A DNA stretch of 64,000 bases from Syngnathus acus (lineage: Eukaryota > Chordata > Actinopteri > Syngnathiformes > Syngnathidae). Position numbers and translations under genes: made by a program. The number at the start of each line of letters is the position of its first letter. Position 1 is the stretch's first letter. Below, one piece after another: positions 14,399 through 25,239 of the stretch. The stretch spans positions 7,629,491 through 7,693,490 of the forward strand of contig NC_051092.1 of the NCBI RefSeq assembly GCF_901709675.1, given 5' to 3'. Below the pieces are notes generated by a model that was not told where the DNA came from, ran no database searches, and saw only the letters and a list, made by a program, of their open reading frames with translations.

Positions 14399-14869
14399 GA
14401 ATTGGACTTGACGTTTGCTATAAACAGTAGTATGTAGAAAGGATATGGGAATGTTTGAATGTTTTATCTGTGCCATGGAACAGTAACTTGTCCCAACCTT
14501 GACATATATTTGTAAAACAAACACAAGTAGGAACAAACCGTAAAGCCATTTCATTAATGTGTGTTTTAATTGCATTAATATGTGTTGTTAACTTCTGCCT
14601 CTCGCTTTAAGTCAGCTGAAATAAAATCCAGCTCTCTCACTGACAGTGAGGATCAGCGGTATAGGTTGAATGGAGGCAGTTATTCCAGTTTGATCAAATA
14701 TTTATTCACTTTACAATATTTCATCCACCTTACACAAACTGTGTTGAATAAATTGCTATTAGAAATTCTAAAATTGTATGTGTTCTATAAAAAATGGTCA
14801 GTTCTTAAACCATCAGGCTCACAACCTTTTGAGTGTTTTTATCTTTGACCTCTGAGTAATTTGATATCA
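14399..14869. other. No gene recognised
   Basis: A stretch between two LINE relics with short frames only. It may be part of an older, unrecognisable LINE copy. Confidence 0.35.
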
Positions 14870-14955
14870 TTCTCTTGTCTGGACAGACATCATGACTACA
14901 TTTAAGAATAGGCTTAAAACGTTCCTTTTTGATCAAGCTTATAATTAGAGCTGGC
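14870..14955 (+). pseudogene. L2-like LINE C-terminal fragment
   Basis: Plus-strand translation reads TTFKNRLKTFLFDQAYN followed by a stop, matching the conserved C-terminal FKxRLKTxxF block of L2 ORF2 (the intact copy here ends ETFKTRLKTHFYDMAFN). Only the last ~30 codons are recognisable. Confidence 0.65.
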
Positions 14956-15984
14956 TCACACTTTCCTCAAATCATCCCTTCATTGCACTTGTGATGCAGA
15001 AAAGTTCTTCTGAATCCTGAATCCCATCGTCAAACTCTAAAAATCTCTGCAGTCAGCCCTAAAAGAATGTGTATTTTTTTTTTTTTACGTACCGTTTTCC
15101 CCCCAAGAAATTTTGATATGCAGCAATGTTTCTTCCAAGACTGCACACAACTTAATGAACAACTTAAGAAACTTAAATGTGTCCATGCGTGTCCATCAAT
15201 ATAGTTGCATTCCCTTTCCTTTACTGTCAAATATAGAAAAAAAAAACATTAGCACCAGTCAGGGAGAAAGTCTTGACTACAACAAATAACTTATGCAGGC
15301 ACGTAGAGAGTAAACCCTCAGGCTGCAGCAGAGCAAAACATTCGTAGCGGGAGTATGTGAGCCAAGCTGCCAGCTCGACTGGACAGCAGCAGCATTATGA
15401 GTCGCCGGGATAAATAACCCAGCCTAATGCAATACAGCACGACGTCGCCAGGACTTGTCAAATGGGCCTCAGATAGCATGGCCCACAACGCCCAACATCT
15501 CAACTAGTACACAGGAAATCTAGATAAATACATAAATAAATATGAGTGTTGTCGTTGGCAGGCATGCGTTGTTTGAGAATAACTTTGTATATTTGGACTG
15601 CTACTTAAAGCTCACAGCCCTGCAGGATGCTCAGTGTCTATGTAGGCCTTTCATTGAGCATCACGGCAAACCTCTATGAAAATGAATGCAGGGTCAGATG
15701 ACAAGGTAGTCAATTGAAATCGACCAAACTTGGTGCATTTACCATTATATGTGAAAAGAGAGGTATTTATTCTGCCATCTATATTAAGCATCATTATTGT
15801 TAATAATAATCAGACTTGCTAAATTTACCAGTGCCTCTTTAGCATAGCAGTCGCTTTGATTTATGACCATACAGTGTATGGCTCATATTGTACCAACATT
15901 TGGTAATAATACTTTTTAAAATTTTCAACCTCACAGTCATGAGTAACAAAAAGTGGCTCAAAGAAACATATTCAAATAACAAAA
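14956..15984. other. No gene recognised
   Basis: No exon, RNA gene or transposon boundary is apparent. A T-run occurs near 15075. The minus-strand frame at 15318-15503 has no recognisable motif. Confidence 0.4.
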
Positions 15985-16295
15985 AGAATGCATGCTCTCC
16001 ATTGCTCCAGTTTTAAACTCCCCTCATTGGCTCCAGGTTAAGTACAGAATCCATTTGAATTTTTACTTGTTTTAAATATTTCAATGGTGCTGCTCTGCCC
16101 TATCATACAAATTTAATCTTACAATATAGCTCTCATTACAGACTTTTACCGTCCTCATTCTGTTGTTTGTTTATTATTTGTCTGTTTGAATATACATTTG
16201 AAATGTATTGTCATCTTGCTTTCCATATTAAAGCACATTGAGCTTATGCTTGGCTTATGAAATGTGCCGCAGAAATAAAATTGGCATTAACATCT
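15985..16295 (+). pseudogene. L2-like LINE relic with 3' UTR
   Basis: The TGGCTCCAGGTTAAGTACAG block encodes a broken version of the LHWLPVxxRxxFK motif near the L2 C terminus. A TCATATTAAAGCACATTGAG and AAATGTGCCGCAGAAATAAA 3' end follows. Frames are interrupted by stops. This is another old, 5'-truncated copy on the plus strand. Confidence 0.65.
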
Positions 16296-16891
16296 CCCTA
16301 GGGCATGTTGTAAATTTGACCGCAAATGTTACGTAGATATATTTAACGCCGCTTTTGTCATGTTTTATGTGCCTCCCAACAGCAGAAGACTGCCTTAATT
16401 CCTTTCCCCATCGACATCTAACTCGTATATCAGAGTGGCTGTCGGTGACTGCTGGTCAACACGACCTAGGTACCCTGAATACTTTCCTGTTCATAGAAAA
16501 AGTCACATAGGCTTATGGCGCATGCAGCAATGCCACCAGCGAAGATAATGAAAAAAACAAAAAAGTAAAAAATGGTTTACTAAAATGTTTCAATGGATGT
16601 TTTTGGAAAGTAGACAAAGAGGTCATTCCTCACTGAATAGAAACAGACTGTTTTTGCTGACTCGTGACACACTGCTGGTCCTGAATAACTCGTTTCAAAT
16701 TGTGGCTGGAAAGACAACATTTGAGCCAACTATATTTACCAAAGCTATATTCAAGTTTACTCTTTGCAACAGATGAAAGTCATTCTCTTTAGAGAAATAC
16801 AAGCTGCATTTTGTCTTTTTGCTGAACAATACCACATTTGAAAATTCAACATGGTTTATTTATGCGTAAACCCCCAAAACTCCTCCAATTA
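16296..16891. other. No gene recognised
   Basis: A single-copy-looking spacer between the LINE relic and the 3' tail of the intact L2 element. The only frame over 60 codons (16585-16776) has no recognisable motif. Confidence 0.4.
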
Positions 16892-16914
16892 AAGTCAAGT
16901 CAAGTCAAGTCAAG
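16892..16914 (-). repeat. (ACTTG)n 3' tail of the L2 element
   Basis: Tandem AAGTC units (plus strand) directly abut the AATAAA-containing 3' end. Short tandem tails in place of poly(A) are typical of L2/CR1-group LINEs and mark the point where target-primed reverse transcription began. Confidence 0.85.
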
Positions 16915-17368
16915 TTTATTTGTATAGCCCTAAATCACAAGCAGTCTCAAAGGGCTTCACATAGACAAAAATTGACAATTATTCTCAAAGCATCCCCTGA
17001 TCTTAAGCTCCCAAAAGGGCAAGGAAAAACTCAAAACCCCTGCCCGGGGAAAATGAGAAACCTTGAGAAGGGACCACAGATGGAAGGATCCCCCTTTCAG
17101 GATCACCAGGTTGTAATGGATGCAGAGAGGGCACAAATAATACATAATATGAAAATCAAAAGTAGATGTCCAAGTCAGAGCGAAGGGCTGCCAGAGGAGC
17201 CCTCTGCTATCCTGGCTATGGAGGTTGAGCTGCAGTTCCCCCAACCTGAATTAGCCCACAAGAATCCAGATAGCCGCTGTCAGCTTGGGTGCCACCTAAC
17301 CACCTCCCCGGCCGGGGAGGGGGGGGAGAGAAAACAAAACAAACTCCGGCCGAATCGGCCACTCCAAG

Positions 17369-20300
17369 TTAGTTAAAGGCCATGTCATAGAAATGTGTCT
17401 TTAAACGTGTCTTAAATGTTTCTACTGAGGTAGCAGTCCTAATATCCATTGGGAGGGCATTCCAAAGCTCTGGAGCCCGGATAGAAAATGCTCTAGACCC
17501 TGCAGACACTTTCTTGGCCCTCGGTGTCGCTAAAAGGGTAGCGTTTTGCGAACGAAGGTTACGAGACGGAGCATAAGGAACAACTAGGTCGACGAGATAC
17601 GAAGGCGCTAAGCCATGCAATGATTTATAGGTTAATAGAAGAACCTTGAAGTCACATCTTAAATGGACCGGGAGCCAATGTAAGTTGGCTAATATTGGGG
17701 TAATGTGATCAAATTTTCTTGTCCGTGAGAGCAGCCTTGCAGCAGCATTTTGTACTAACTGTAGACTTTTGATGCGGGACTTAGGAAGACCAGAGAATAG
17801 TACATTACAGTAGTCCAGGCGCGACGTGACGAACGCATGTATAATAGTTTCCGCATCACCGGTCGAGAGGATCGGACGAATCTTTGCAATATTACGAAGG
17901 TGAAAGAACGCAATTCTGGTTATATTCTTAATGTGCTTTTGAAAGGAGAGAGTTTGGTCAAACATTACCCCGAGATTAGTTACAGTATCGCTCTGAGTGA
18001 TAGTACGGTTATCTATAGTTATAGCGGTTTCCTTGAACAAGTGTTGAAAACGAGTTGGACCAATTATCAACATCTCAGTTTTATCTGGGTTAAGACGAAG
18101 GAAGTTGAGAGACATCCATTGCTTGATCTCCGCAAGGCATGCCTCAAGATTACAACAATCACGCGGATCTGTCATCGATAATGGCATATATAATTGGGTG
18201 TCATCCGCGTAGCATTGAAAACTAATATTATATTTACGTATTATGTCCCCAAGCGGGATCATATAAATATTAAATAAAATTGGTCCGAGAACCGATCCCT
18301 GTGGGACACCACACGTAACATTATAGAGCTCAGAGGACGCATTGCCATGGACCACTCGGTGCGTCCTATTTGATAGATAGGAATGGAACCAGCCTAGTGC
18401 TGACCCTGAAATACCAACACAACTTTTAAGACGCCCTAATAAAATATCAAAGTCTACAGTGTCGAAGGCAGCACTAAGATCGAGTAGTAACAGTACAGAT
18501 GAAGTGTTTGAATCCATAGCTATGAGGAGATCGTTAGTCACTTTAGCAAGTGCTGTCTCAGTGGAATGATTAGCTCTAAAACCAGACTGAAAAGAGTCAT
18601 ATCGATTATTGGCGACCATGTAATCATTAAGCTGCTGTGCTACTACTTTTTCAAGAAGTTTTGCTATAAATGGGAGGTTTGAAACTGGCCTATAATTACT
18701 GAGACAGTCCGGGTCAAGATTTGGTCGCTTAAGCAACGGTTTAATGATAGCGGTTTTGAAGGCTGTTGGCACTATCCCAGAGGAGACAGACAGCTTGATT
18801 ATATTTAAGACAGACGGTCCTAAAATATGAAATAATTCTTTAAGTAGTTTGGCTGGAAGAGGGTCGAGCAAACATGTTGTTTGTTTAGCCGCACTAACCA
18901 TTTGTGTAAGCCTTTCAAGGGACACGCTATTAAAAGTTGAGAGGGTTGTTGCATGATCATCAGCGTTGGTACACGGCGGGCTCGACCGCACGACTGGAAT
19001 GGTATTCTTGATCTCGTCCCTAATGGACTCAACCTTTTGAGCAAAAAATTTAATGAACTCGTCAGCTGAGTGGAAGGAATTATCGGGGGTCGGCTGGCGT
19101 AGAGTCAGCTTTGCCACTGTATCAAATAGGTGTTTCGGATTGTTTTTATTGAGATTAATAACTTGCGAGAAATACCGAGTTTTTGCTAAGATAAGCGCAT
19201 CTTTATATTTCAGGAGGCTGTCCTGCCATGCCTGATGGAAAACCTCAAGTTTGGTTAGACGCCATCTGCGCTCATGCTTTCTACATAATTGCTTAAGCGT
19301 ACGCGTTTCATCCGTGAACCACGGAGTAGGCAATCTACGGCGAGTTTTCAGACATAACGGCGCCACAGAGTCAATGGCATTTAACAATGTCGCATTGAAT
19401 TCATTTGTAAGGTTATCAACAGAGCCGGTGTACGCGGGAAATATGGCAGTTGCCGGCGACAGTAACTCAGATAGCGCAGTTGCAGTCATGGAGTTAAAAT
19501 TACGGCTCCTATAATTCCGATTGCTCTCTTGTCTTTGACAAGAAACTAAAATTTCAAATTTTATTAAGTAATGATCAGACAAAACAGTAGTGTATGGCAG
19601 CACTGCTATATTTGAGGTTGCAAGTCCTCGGGATAATACCAGATCTATGGTATTTCCATTCTTATGCGTTGCTGCCTGTACGGCTTGCGAAAAACCAAAC
19701 ATATCAGTTAAAGTCTGAAACGCCGAAGTAAGTGGCTCTGACGGTAAATTCATGTGGATGTTGAAATCACCCATGATAATTATATTATCGGCATTGGTTA
19801 CGAGATCAGCCACGAATTCTGAAAATTCATCCAGGAAGCCAGAGTAAGCCCCGGGTGGACGGTAAATAACAGCAAGATAAAATGACGGTAAAGCGGTGGA
19901 TCGGACAGTGAGAACTTCAAATGTTTTAAATACATTGGTCGAACGAGGCCTAAGTCTCAGCTCAGAATTCGAGATGAGGGCGACACCCCCACCCTTTTTT
20001 CGAGGACGCGCCACATGCGAGCTCACAAAATTTGGAGGCGAGGCCTCATTAAGCGGCATCAGTTCATTAGGTTTTAACCAGGTCTCGCAGAGACCAAAAA
20101 CGTTTAGATTATGTTCCGTGATGAGGTCATTAACGAGAACTGCTTTTGTATGAAGCGATCTAATATTCATAAAACCGAGTTTAAGCGTAATCGGTCGGTC
20201 AGGGTGCGTATCTATCGAAGGATATTTAAACGAGATGCGAGTAAGATTGTGTTCTCTAGGCCTGACATCACCTCTCGAATGTTTGTTAGCGCGGCGGGAC

Positions 20301-20551
20301 GATACGACCGTGGGAATCTGATAGTAAATATTTGTTACACATGTAAAATTATCTGAAACAGGCACCGTTTCATCAGCAAAACCGGTTGGGGTGGAGTGAT
20401 TGGATTTGTCTACTACCCCAGTAGAAAGTGTGTTTATGTGTACTGTGGCACTATTCAAACTGTCACGCTCTAGTCTACACAAGGAGCTATGTGCATGCTG
20501 GAAGTCTAGCCTAGCGCTAGTTAACTTTAGCTTAACAGACTCCAAACCCAT
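17369..20551 (-). CDS. L2 ORF2: APE endonuclease and reverse transcriptase
   Basis: The polyprotein that nicks target DNA and copies the element RNA in place. From the first ATG it has 1060 codons with no stops. Endonuclease: N129 (FMNIRS), E156 (CETW), GDFN at about 261-264, SDH at about 325-327. Reverse transcriptase: D691 in LDLSAAFDTVD, GVPQGS at 748-753, YADD at 781-784. The conserved C-terminal LHWLPVHLR and FKTRLKTHFY blocks follow. All expected catalytic residues are present, so it may encode active enzyme. The frame stays open 17 codons further upstream to the ORF1 stop, with only a GTG (20572) as an earlier near-start. I chose the ATG at 20551. Confidence 0.93.
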   Translation of the reverse strand: MGLESVKLKLTSARLDFQHAHSSLCRLERDSLNSATVHINTLSTGVVDKSNHSTPTGFADETVPVSDNFTCVTNIYYQIPTVVSSRRANKHSRGDVRPREHNLTRISFKYPSIDTHPDRPITLKLGFMNIRSLHTKAVLVNDLITEHNLNVFGLCETWLKPNELMPLNEASPPNFVSSHVARPRKKGGGVALISNSELRLRPRSTNVFKTFEVLTVRSTALPSFYLAVIYRPPGAYSGFLDEFSEFVADLVTNADNIIIMGDFNIHMNLPSEPLTSAFQTLTDMFGFSQAVQAATHKNGNTIDLVLSRGLATSNIAVLPYTTVLSDHYLIKFEILVSCQRQESNRNYRSRNFNSMTATALSELLSPATAIFPAYTGSVDNLTNEFNATLLNAIDSVAPLCLKTRRRLPTPWFTDETRTLKQLCRKHERRWRLTKLEVFHQAWQDSLLKYKDALILAKTRYFSQVINLNKNNPKHLFDTVAKLTLRQPTPDNSFHSADEFIKFFAQKVESIRDEIKNTIPVVRSSPPCTNADDHATTLSTFNSVSLERLTQMVSAAKQTTCLLDPLPAKLLKELFHILGPSVLNIIKLSVSSGIVPTAFKTAIIKPLLKRPNLDPDCLSNYRPVSNLPFIAKLLEKVVAQQLNDYMVANNRYDSFQSGFRANHSTETALAKVTNDLLIAMDSNTSSVLLLLDLSAAFDTVDFDILLGRLKSCVGISGSALGWFHSYLSNRTHRVVHGNASSELYNVTCGVPQGSVLGPILFNIYMIPLGDIIRKYNISFQCYADDTQLYMPLSMTDPRDCCNLEACLAEIKQWMSLNFLRLNPDKTEMLIIGPTRFQHLFKETAITIDNRTITQSDTVTNLGVMFDQTLSFQKHIKNITRIAFFHLRNIAKIRPILSTGDAETIIHAFVTSRLDYCNVLFSGLPKSRIKSLQLVQNAAARLLSRTRKFDHITPILANLHWLPVHLRCDFKVLLLTYKSLHGLAPSYLVDLVVPYAPSRNLRSQNATLLATPRAKKVSAGSRAFSIRAPELWNALPMDIRTATSVETFKTRLKTHFYDMAFN

Positions 20552-20602
20552 CCTGACAGGTGGTCTAATCACCTGTGCCCCGGCCTGCTCTAAAGTGACC
20601 TG

Positions 20603-21367
20603 TCATGCGTGGCTCAAACAGTAATCTATATTCCTAGAAAGAGTGAAGGCGCCTTCACGGTTAGGGTGAAGGCCGTCCTTCCTCAGCAGGTCGGGGCGGC
20701 CCCAGAAGGAGGGCCAGTTATCTATAAAATACAGTCCCTGCTTATTACAGAACCCAGCCATCCATCGATTAAGGGAGACTAATCTACTAAACCTCTCATC
20801 AGTGCCTCTCCCAGGCAGGGGGCCAGAGACAAATACTCGATGCCGACTCATCTTTCTGGCGAGATCACAAGTCCTCGCTATGTTTCTCTTTGTGATCTCC
20901 GATTGCCTCATCCTAACATCATTGGAGCCGACGTGTATCACTATGTCCGAGTAGCTAGTGTTGTTGGAACTACGCTGTTGACTAGACCTATTGCGAGTCA
21001 GCTCCCTAAGATTAGCTTCTATGTCGGGTGCTCTGCCCCCAGAAATACACATTACCGTGGCTGGATTTTTAAGCGTAATATTTCGGGTAATGGAGTCACC
21101 TATGACCAAAGTGCGACGGCCAGTAGACCGAGATGACTTTGGACGGCTATGCGTCTTACCTGGCTCATCGCGATTAGCAAGCCGCTTGGGGCTAATGCTA
21201 ACTGGGCTAGCGGGCTGACTACAGTCCGCGACTGTATCCGCCACATCTACGGTTATCGCGCAATTCTGCTCTAACTGGCGGACACGTCCCTCTAGCAGGG
21301 ACAATCTCTCTAAGAGAAGGGTGCAGTTGGTGCACGAAGCCGTACAAACCTCTTGATCCGCAGCCAT
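20603..21367 (-). CDS. L2 ORF1: coiled coil plus SGNH esterase
   Basis: 254 codons from ATG (21367) to TGA. Residues 16-35 form a short Leu-rich heptad stretch suggesting a coiled coil, with Cys residues at 8, 12 and 15. A basic Ser/Lys/Arg-rich linker (60-85) follows, then an SGNH hydrolase fold: GDSIT at 90-94 (nucleophile Ser92), GSND at 147-150, and DGLHPN at 231-236 (Asp231, His234). All block I, III and V signatures are present, so the esterase is probably catalytically competent. ORF1 proteins of L2/CR1 elements bind nucleic acid and act in the retrotransposition particle; the esterase's substrate is not established. The frame extends upstream to a TTG at 21520 without an ATG. Confidence 0.9.
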   Translation of the reverse strand: MAADQEVCTASCTNCTLLLERLSLLEGRVRQLEQNCAITVDVADTVADCSQPASPVSISPKRLANRDEPGKTHSRPKSSRSTGRRTLVIGDSITRNITLKNPATVMCISGGRAPDIEANLRELTRNRSSQQRSSNNTSYSDIVIHVGSNDVRMRQSEITKRNIARTCDLARKMSRHRVFVSGPLPGRGTDERFSRLVSLNRWMAGFCNKQGLYFIDNWPSFWGRPDLLRKDGLHPNREGAFTLSRNIDYCLSHA

Positions 21368-21590
21368 ACTTTGTGTCCGATGATCGACGGTAGACAAACG
21401 GCCACGAAGCCTCCGCTCTCCCAGGCACTCCGGCTGCGAAGTAAAAAAGATCGAACAGTGTAATAAAAGATTCAAACTTACTTTAGAGTCAGGGAGATGA
21501 GTTCCACGCTGGAGAAACAAAATCGTCCAAGCCTGAAAAGTATTGTGAGTCTGGGCTGAGAAGGAAGAGGGCGTCCGGCAGCTGTCAGCT

Positions 21591-21681
21591 ACCTGCCTAC
21601 CTGCCTACCTCAATATAAGTACACATAGAACCATATACCTGCCTACCTGCCTAAACAATATAAGTACACATAGAACCATTT
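21591..21681. repeat. 46-bp tandem duplication at the L2 5' boundary
   Basis: Two near-identical units start at 21591 and 21637. Each begins ACCTGCCTACCTGCCT and continues AATATAAGTACACATAGAAC. They lie exactly where the L2 GC-rich sequence ends, so they could be 5' monomers of the element, or a pre-existing or insertion-associated duplication of flanking DNA. Confidence 0.85.
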
Positions 21682-23049
21682 CCTATCCCTAAATGTGATG
21701 TGAATAATATAAGGATTTAGGGGCAACTTTGTTACATTCTCATTTTTCTCTCTGGTGAAAACAGGCCGTCTCGCACAATGGGTAGATTAATGGTGAACAC
21801 ATGTTTCGAGAAGGATGCTGTCTTCCAGTGGCTGCAATTTAGGATTAGTGGAAAGACTTGGATGGAAAGACTCTGCCTCTCACTTCAACTTCATGTCCCA
21901 AAGCCTCTGCTCATTTTTGTCTCCTCATTCATTCCCCTCAAATCACCAGTTGAATTTTTGGCCTCAAACTATCCCTGACAAGGTCAGTGAGCTTTTTCCC
22001 CAGTGGAGAAAGATAAACAAGACAGATGCGCACAAGGTGAGGCAGAGGGGAGATGAGAAGAGATGAGCCTGACTGCTGGGGAACAAAGCTCTGTGGCAGC
22101 ATTAGCGCACTGGCAGTCAAGCACTTTGCTACTCCAACAGTAACAGTGACAAGCTATATCTCACACACATGTTCTTTTTCTGACCTTGAACCACACTGCG
22201 TTGCAAAGACACCGGCATCAACTGTCAAGGGGGACTCACACGTGCACACTATATCATGATAATCCCTCGCAATCCAGGCTACTGTCATGGAGGTATGAAA
22301 GCCTGCCAAGGACATGTGAGAACTGACACCAAACCAGAACAAATAAACCACACCATAAGTTTTTCCCCCAGTGCAGGAACTGTGAGAAAGGGAGAGTGAA
22401 GATAGAGGAGAGAAAAATTGAGTGATTGGAGGAGGGGGGGGCTACAGAGGTTTTACGGGGGGAGAAAAGTCCACGGCACGCGGCCCAAAGTGTGCCTTGC
22501 ATGCAACTGCTTCCCACCCACAGACCGAGTCTCCAATGTGCTATGCTGGCTGGGCCATGATGAAGAAAGTTGCGGCTGACACATAAAGTGTAGCACGAGG
22601 GAGAGGAGATAAATAGGAAACAGATCAAAATCATAACATATCATTACACCACAACAGTGAGAGTAAGAACAGCATTAACAATTCACAAAAAAACTTAAAA
22701 GAAATTGAGCACAATAGGGAATTCGGTGACGAGGTCCCCTCATAAAAGTCTACGTGCTGTTTTTAAGACTTGTCGCCAGAGTCATTGTTTTTCATGAAAC
22801 AAACTAGTTGATCCTTCTTGTTTCCACAAAATTGGTCACACATTGACATTCTGGAAGCCGTTGCTAAGGTAACACTGACTTAAAACATGCCAACGTCTGG
22901 AAATCTAAACCAGGACATAGAATTTTTGTGCATGAGTGAAACAGGTGTCATGGAGGTTTTATGATTTTGCCTTCCCTAATGACTTCCCTAATAATATATC
23001 TGATATCTGCAGACTAGAGTCAATGAGTGGAGCCCAAAATTCAACGTAA
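21682..23049. other. No gene recognised
   Basis: A flank of the L2 insertion. Frames of up to 126 codons (22254-22634, minus) have no recognisable domain. A purine-rich stretch lies near 22380-22465. Confidence 0.4.
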
Positions 23050-23290
23050 ACATGGTGAGGCTGCATTTATCTATTTGTGCGGCTCACAAATGGAATTAGC
23101 TGCCAACGTAAGTGAAGTTAGCCCCAATGTACGTTTTGTTTTTGCACAATACTTTTTTTTCTTTGCTCCTGAATGATGTTAGGTGCTTGTAGGTGTTGTG
23201 TCTTTGCTTGTTTGAAGCTCACTGAGTTCCTTTGTGTATGAAATGTGTCACTAAAGATGCCTTGCCGTTTTAATTATGGTTAATGTGAAT
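23050..23290 (+). pseudogene. L2-like LINE C-terminal relic and 3' UTR
   Basis: Translation gives RLHLSICAAHKWN then LP across a stop, a degraded form of the RxFSxxAPxLWNxLP block found near the C terminus of L2 ORF2 (RAFSIRAPELWNALP in the intact copy here). It is followed by a 3' UTR with CCTTTGTGTATGAAATGTG. Plus strand, heavily decayed. Confidence 0.6.
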
Positions 23291-24359
23291 GTTAACCTTT
23301 CCAAGTAATATTAAGACATCTCACCCAATTTGCCTTCTGGGTTGCATTATTCCTTCTACATTACTGCCATCGGCTGTAGAGCTAACCGGTATGTGCCATT
23401 GCTAATTAACTTGTTTGAGTTCTTGAGAGCTGTATTTCACCAAGATCAAAATTTTCAAAGGTTTCCAATATTGTCTGTTACAGAAACAGTCGGAGTATTA
23501 TATTCTGAATATTGTGTCAAAGATTTTGGACAGTGGGGCTTTCTGTATAATTAAAATGCACGAAACAATCATCTCTTTTGAGTTATTTTCCCATGACTGC
23601 CAATTACATTATAATAGTTTGAAATTTTCTGTTTCATTTGTTTGGTTGTTTGGTAACATAGTTTCTTTTATTTAGGTGTTGGACTGCCAAAACCGCCCTT
23701 CACACACATGGTTTCACTTGGGTAAAAAATTGCAAATGGTTTGAGTATGAGAGAAGACACACAATAGGGTGAAAAGAGCATTGTCATCACTTTGTTATAA
23801 CAAATCAAGCATTGAGAAACTTGTCTAAAGAAGATCCCGTTTTAAGCAAATGACTGAAAGTTGTCTGATGAATACATGGAGATCCAATCCCGATGCAATG
23901 CATTGATGTTATTGTAAGCTTTATGGAAATATGTAACTTGAATCTTTACAGGCTGAGGGGAACATTGTGTTGATCATGTGTTGCGCCAACTCATGATATG
24001 ACCCCACAATTGCATTCACACAGGTGTCCTCAGTAGGATGCTGAGATTCCGTTAGGGATGTGCAATTAAATGAAATTTCATTTCAATTTTGGCTTCCCTT
24101 GAACTCGAAAACATTACAATCAAAGGAAAAAGCTGTAGGAACATACGCAGACAGGTAAAATAACTCAAAGACACATTCTTGAGATACATGTAATAGAGCT
24201 CAAACCCAACTTTCTTCTATTCTTATCTTGATATTTGTACTCTCTGCATGCAGAAAAAAATGCCTTCAAGTGGCCAATCAGCCCATATTTGTTTGTATTT
24301 ACTGTTTTATTACTGATATTTTAGTATATTATTATTTTTCTCATTATTAACCTAGCTAA
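23291..24359. other. No gene recognised
   Basis: AT-rich spacer. A perfect 16-bp palindrome AAATGAAATTTCATTT lies near 24069; short AT-rich palindromes like this are common by chance. Confidence 0.4.
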
Positions 24360-24695
24360 CCATTCATCTTCTATAGCTTTTTGTGCTCTCAGTCATGGGT
24401 GAGCTGGATCTTGCAGTAGCTGACTTTGCAAAGACGTCGGTGTATAACCTGGGCTGGTCAGCAATCAATTCTTGGACACATTTTGGCAAGCAGCTGTTAA
24501 GACCTTGGGGCAAATGAGGGTCTTCAATTAACCAAACATGCATGTTTTGGAATGCAGGAGGAAACCAAAGTATCCGCAAAATTCTATGCAGTCAGGGAGA
24601 GAACTCCACAAAGAACTGTCCAAGTTGAAATTTGAGCCCAGAACCTTTGACTGCGAGGTAGACGTCCTAACCATGCGCTACTGTGCTGGCAGAAA
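24360..24695 (-). mobile_element. tRNA-derived SINE, full length but diverged
   Basis: On the minus strand: a tRNA-like head (GTTAGGACGTCTACCTCGCAG), the GGTTTCCTCCTGCATTCCAA block, a CATGCATGTTTGG block, the TAATTGAAGACCCTCAT region, the CCAGCCCAGGTTATAC region, and the TCCAGCTCACCCATGAC end block. The order is the same as in the copy at 5592-5845. Many substitutions indicate an old insertion. The plus-strand left edge (CATTCATCTTCTATAGC) corresponds to the family's 3' end. Confidence 0.8.
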
Positions 24696-25239
24696 CATGT
24701 CCAAGCAATGAATAACAACATGTGATCAGGGTGGGCAGATGAAGGACAGTAGAAGGGAGGGGAGGATGCCCACAGGTGACCTGGGCGGCCACTGCCGAAA
24801 TTATTCTAACAATTATTCAGATCGTATTTCTCACGAGTTGCAAATGCTAAGGAGCAAGCATTTACAATCCTAGGAACCTTTCTGTTAGTTTTAGTGTAAT
24901 GATATCACTTTGGTTAAACAACAGCTGTGCTGGGAAGAGGAGGTGCTAGCTCTCATAAGCATGACATCATGGAGGGAAATAATCTTGGACCGCAGTATTA
25001 TAGAATAACGATGCCCATCATTAGGGTTGTGAGTGAGCTGAATTTCAAATATCTTAGAAGGAACAGTACATTGTAGAAGCGATCATTTGAAAATGGTAAC
25101 AAATTTTATGGGGGGAAAAAAAGGTTGTTTATTGACGTTTTTCTATCTGTATCCTACGTTGTTACATAATTATTGATCATTATTGTGATAAATCATTATA
25201 ACTTGTGTCTTCACATAGATAAATAAATTAAATATAATT
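24696..25239. other. No gene recognised
   Basis: No exon-like frame or repeat boundary is seen. It ends at the terminal inverted repeat of the next element. Confidence 0.4.

Larger units (their letters stand above)
16892..21605 (-). mobile_element. L2-clade LINE retrotransposon, near full length
   Basis: A minus-strand non-LTR retrotransposon with a GC-richer body than its flanks. In transcription order: a short 5' region, ORF1 (20603-21367), ORF2 (17369-20551), a ~450-nt 3' UTR, and a tail of about four and a half ACTTG units (16892-16914) preceded by TACAAATAAACTTG. Esterase-type ORF1, APE endonuclease and the YADD reverse transcriptase are the known layout of L2/CR1-group elements, and zebrafish L2 ORF1 proteins are known to carry an esterase. 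The 5' boundary (about 21605) is estimated from the loss of GC-rich sequence; no target duplication is seen. Both frames are unbroken, so the copy is young. Confidence 0.9.

Noticed and set aside
20552-20572. GTG at 20572 as the ORF2 start, and similar non-ATG starts (TTG 21520, GTG 37104)
   Set aside because: Eukaryotic LINE frames normally use ATG. ATGs occur shortly downstream (20551, 21367, 37089), so I used those.
17837-21218. Plus-strand frames across 17.8-21.2 kb
   Set aside because: They are antisense shadows of the L2 ORF1 and ORF2.
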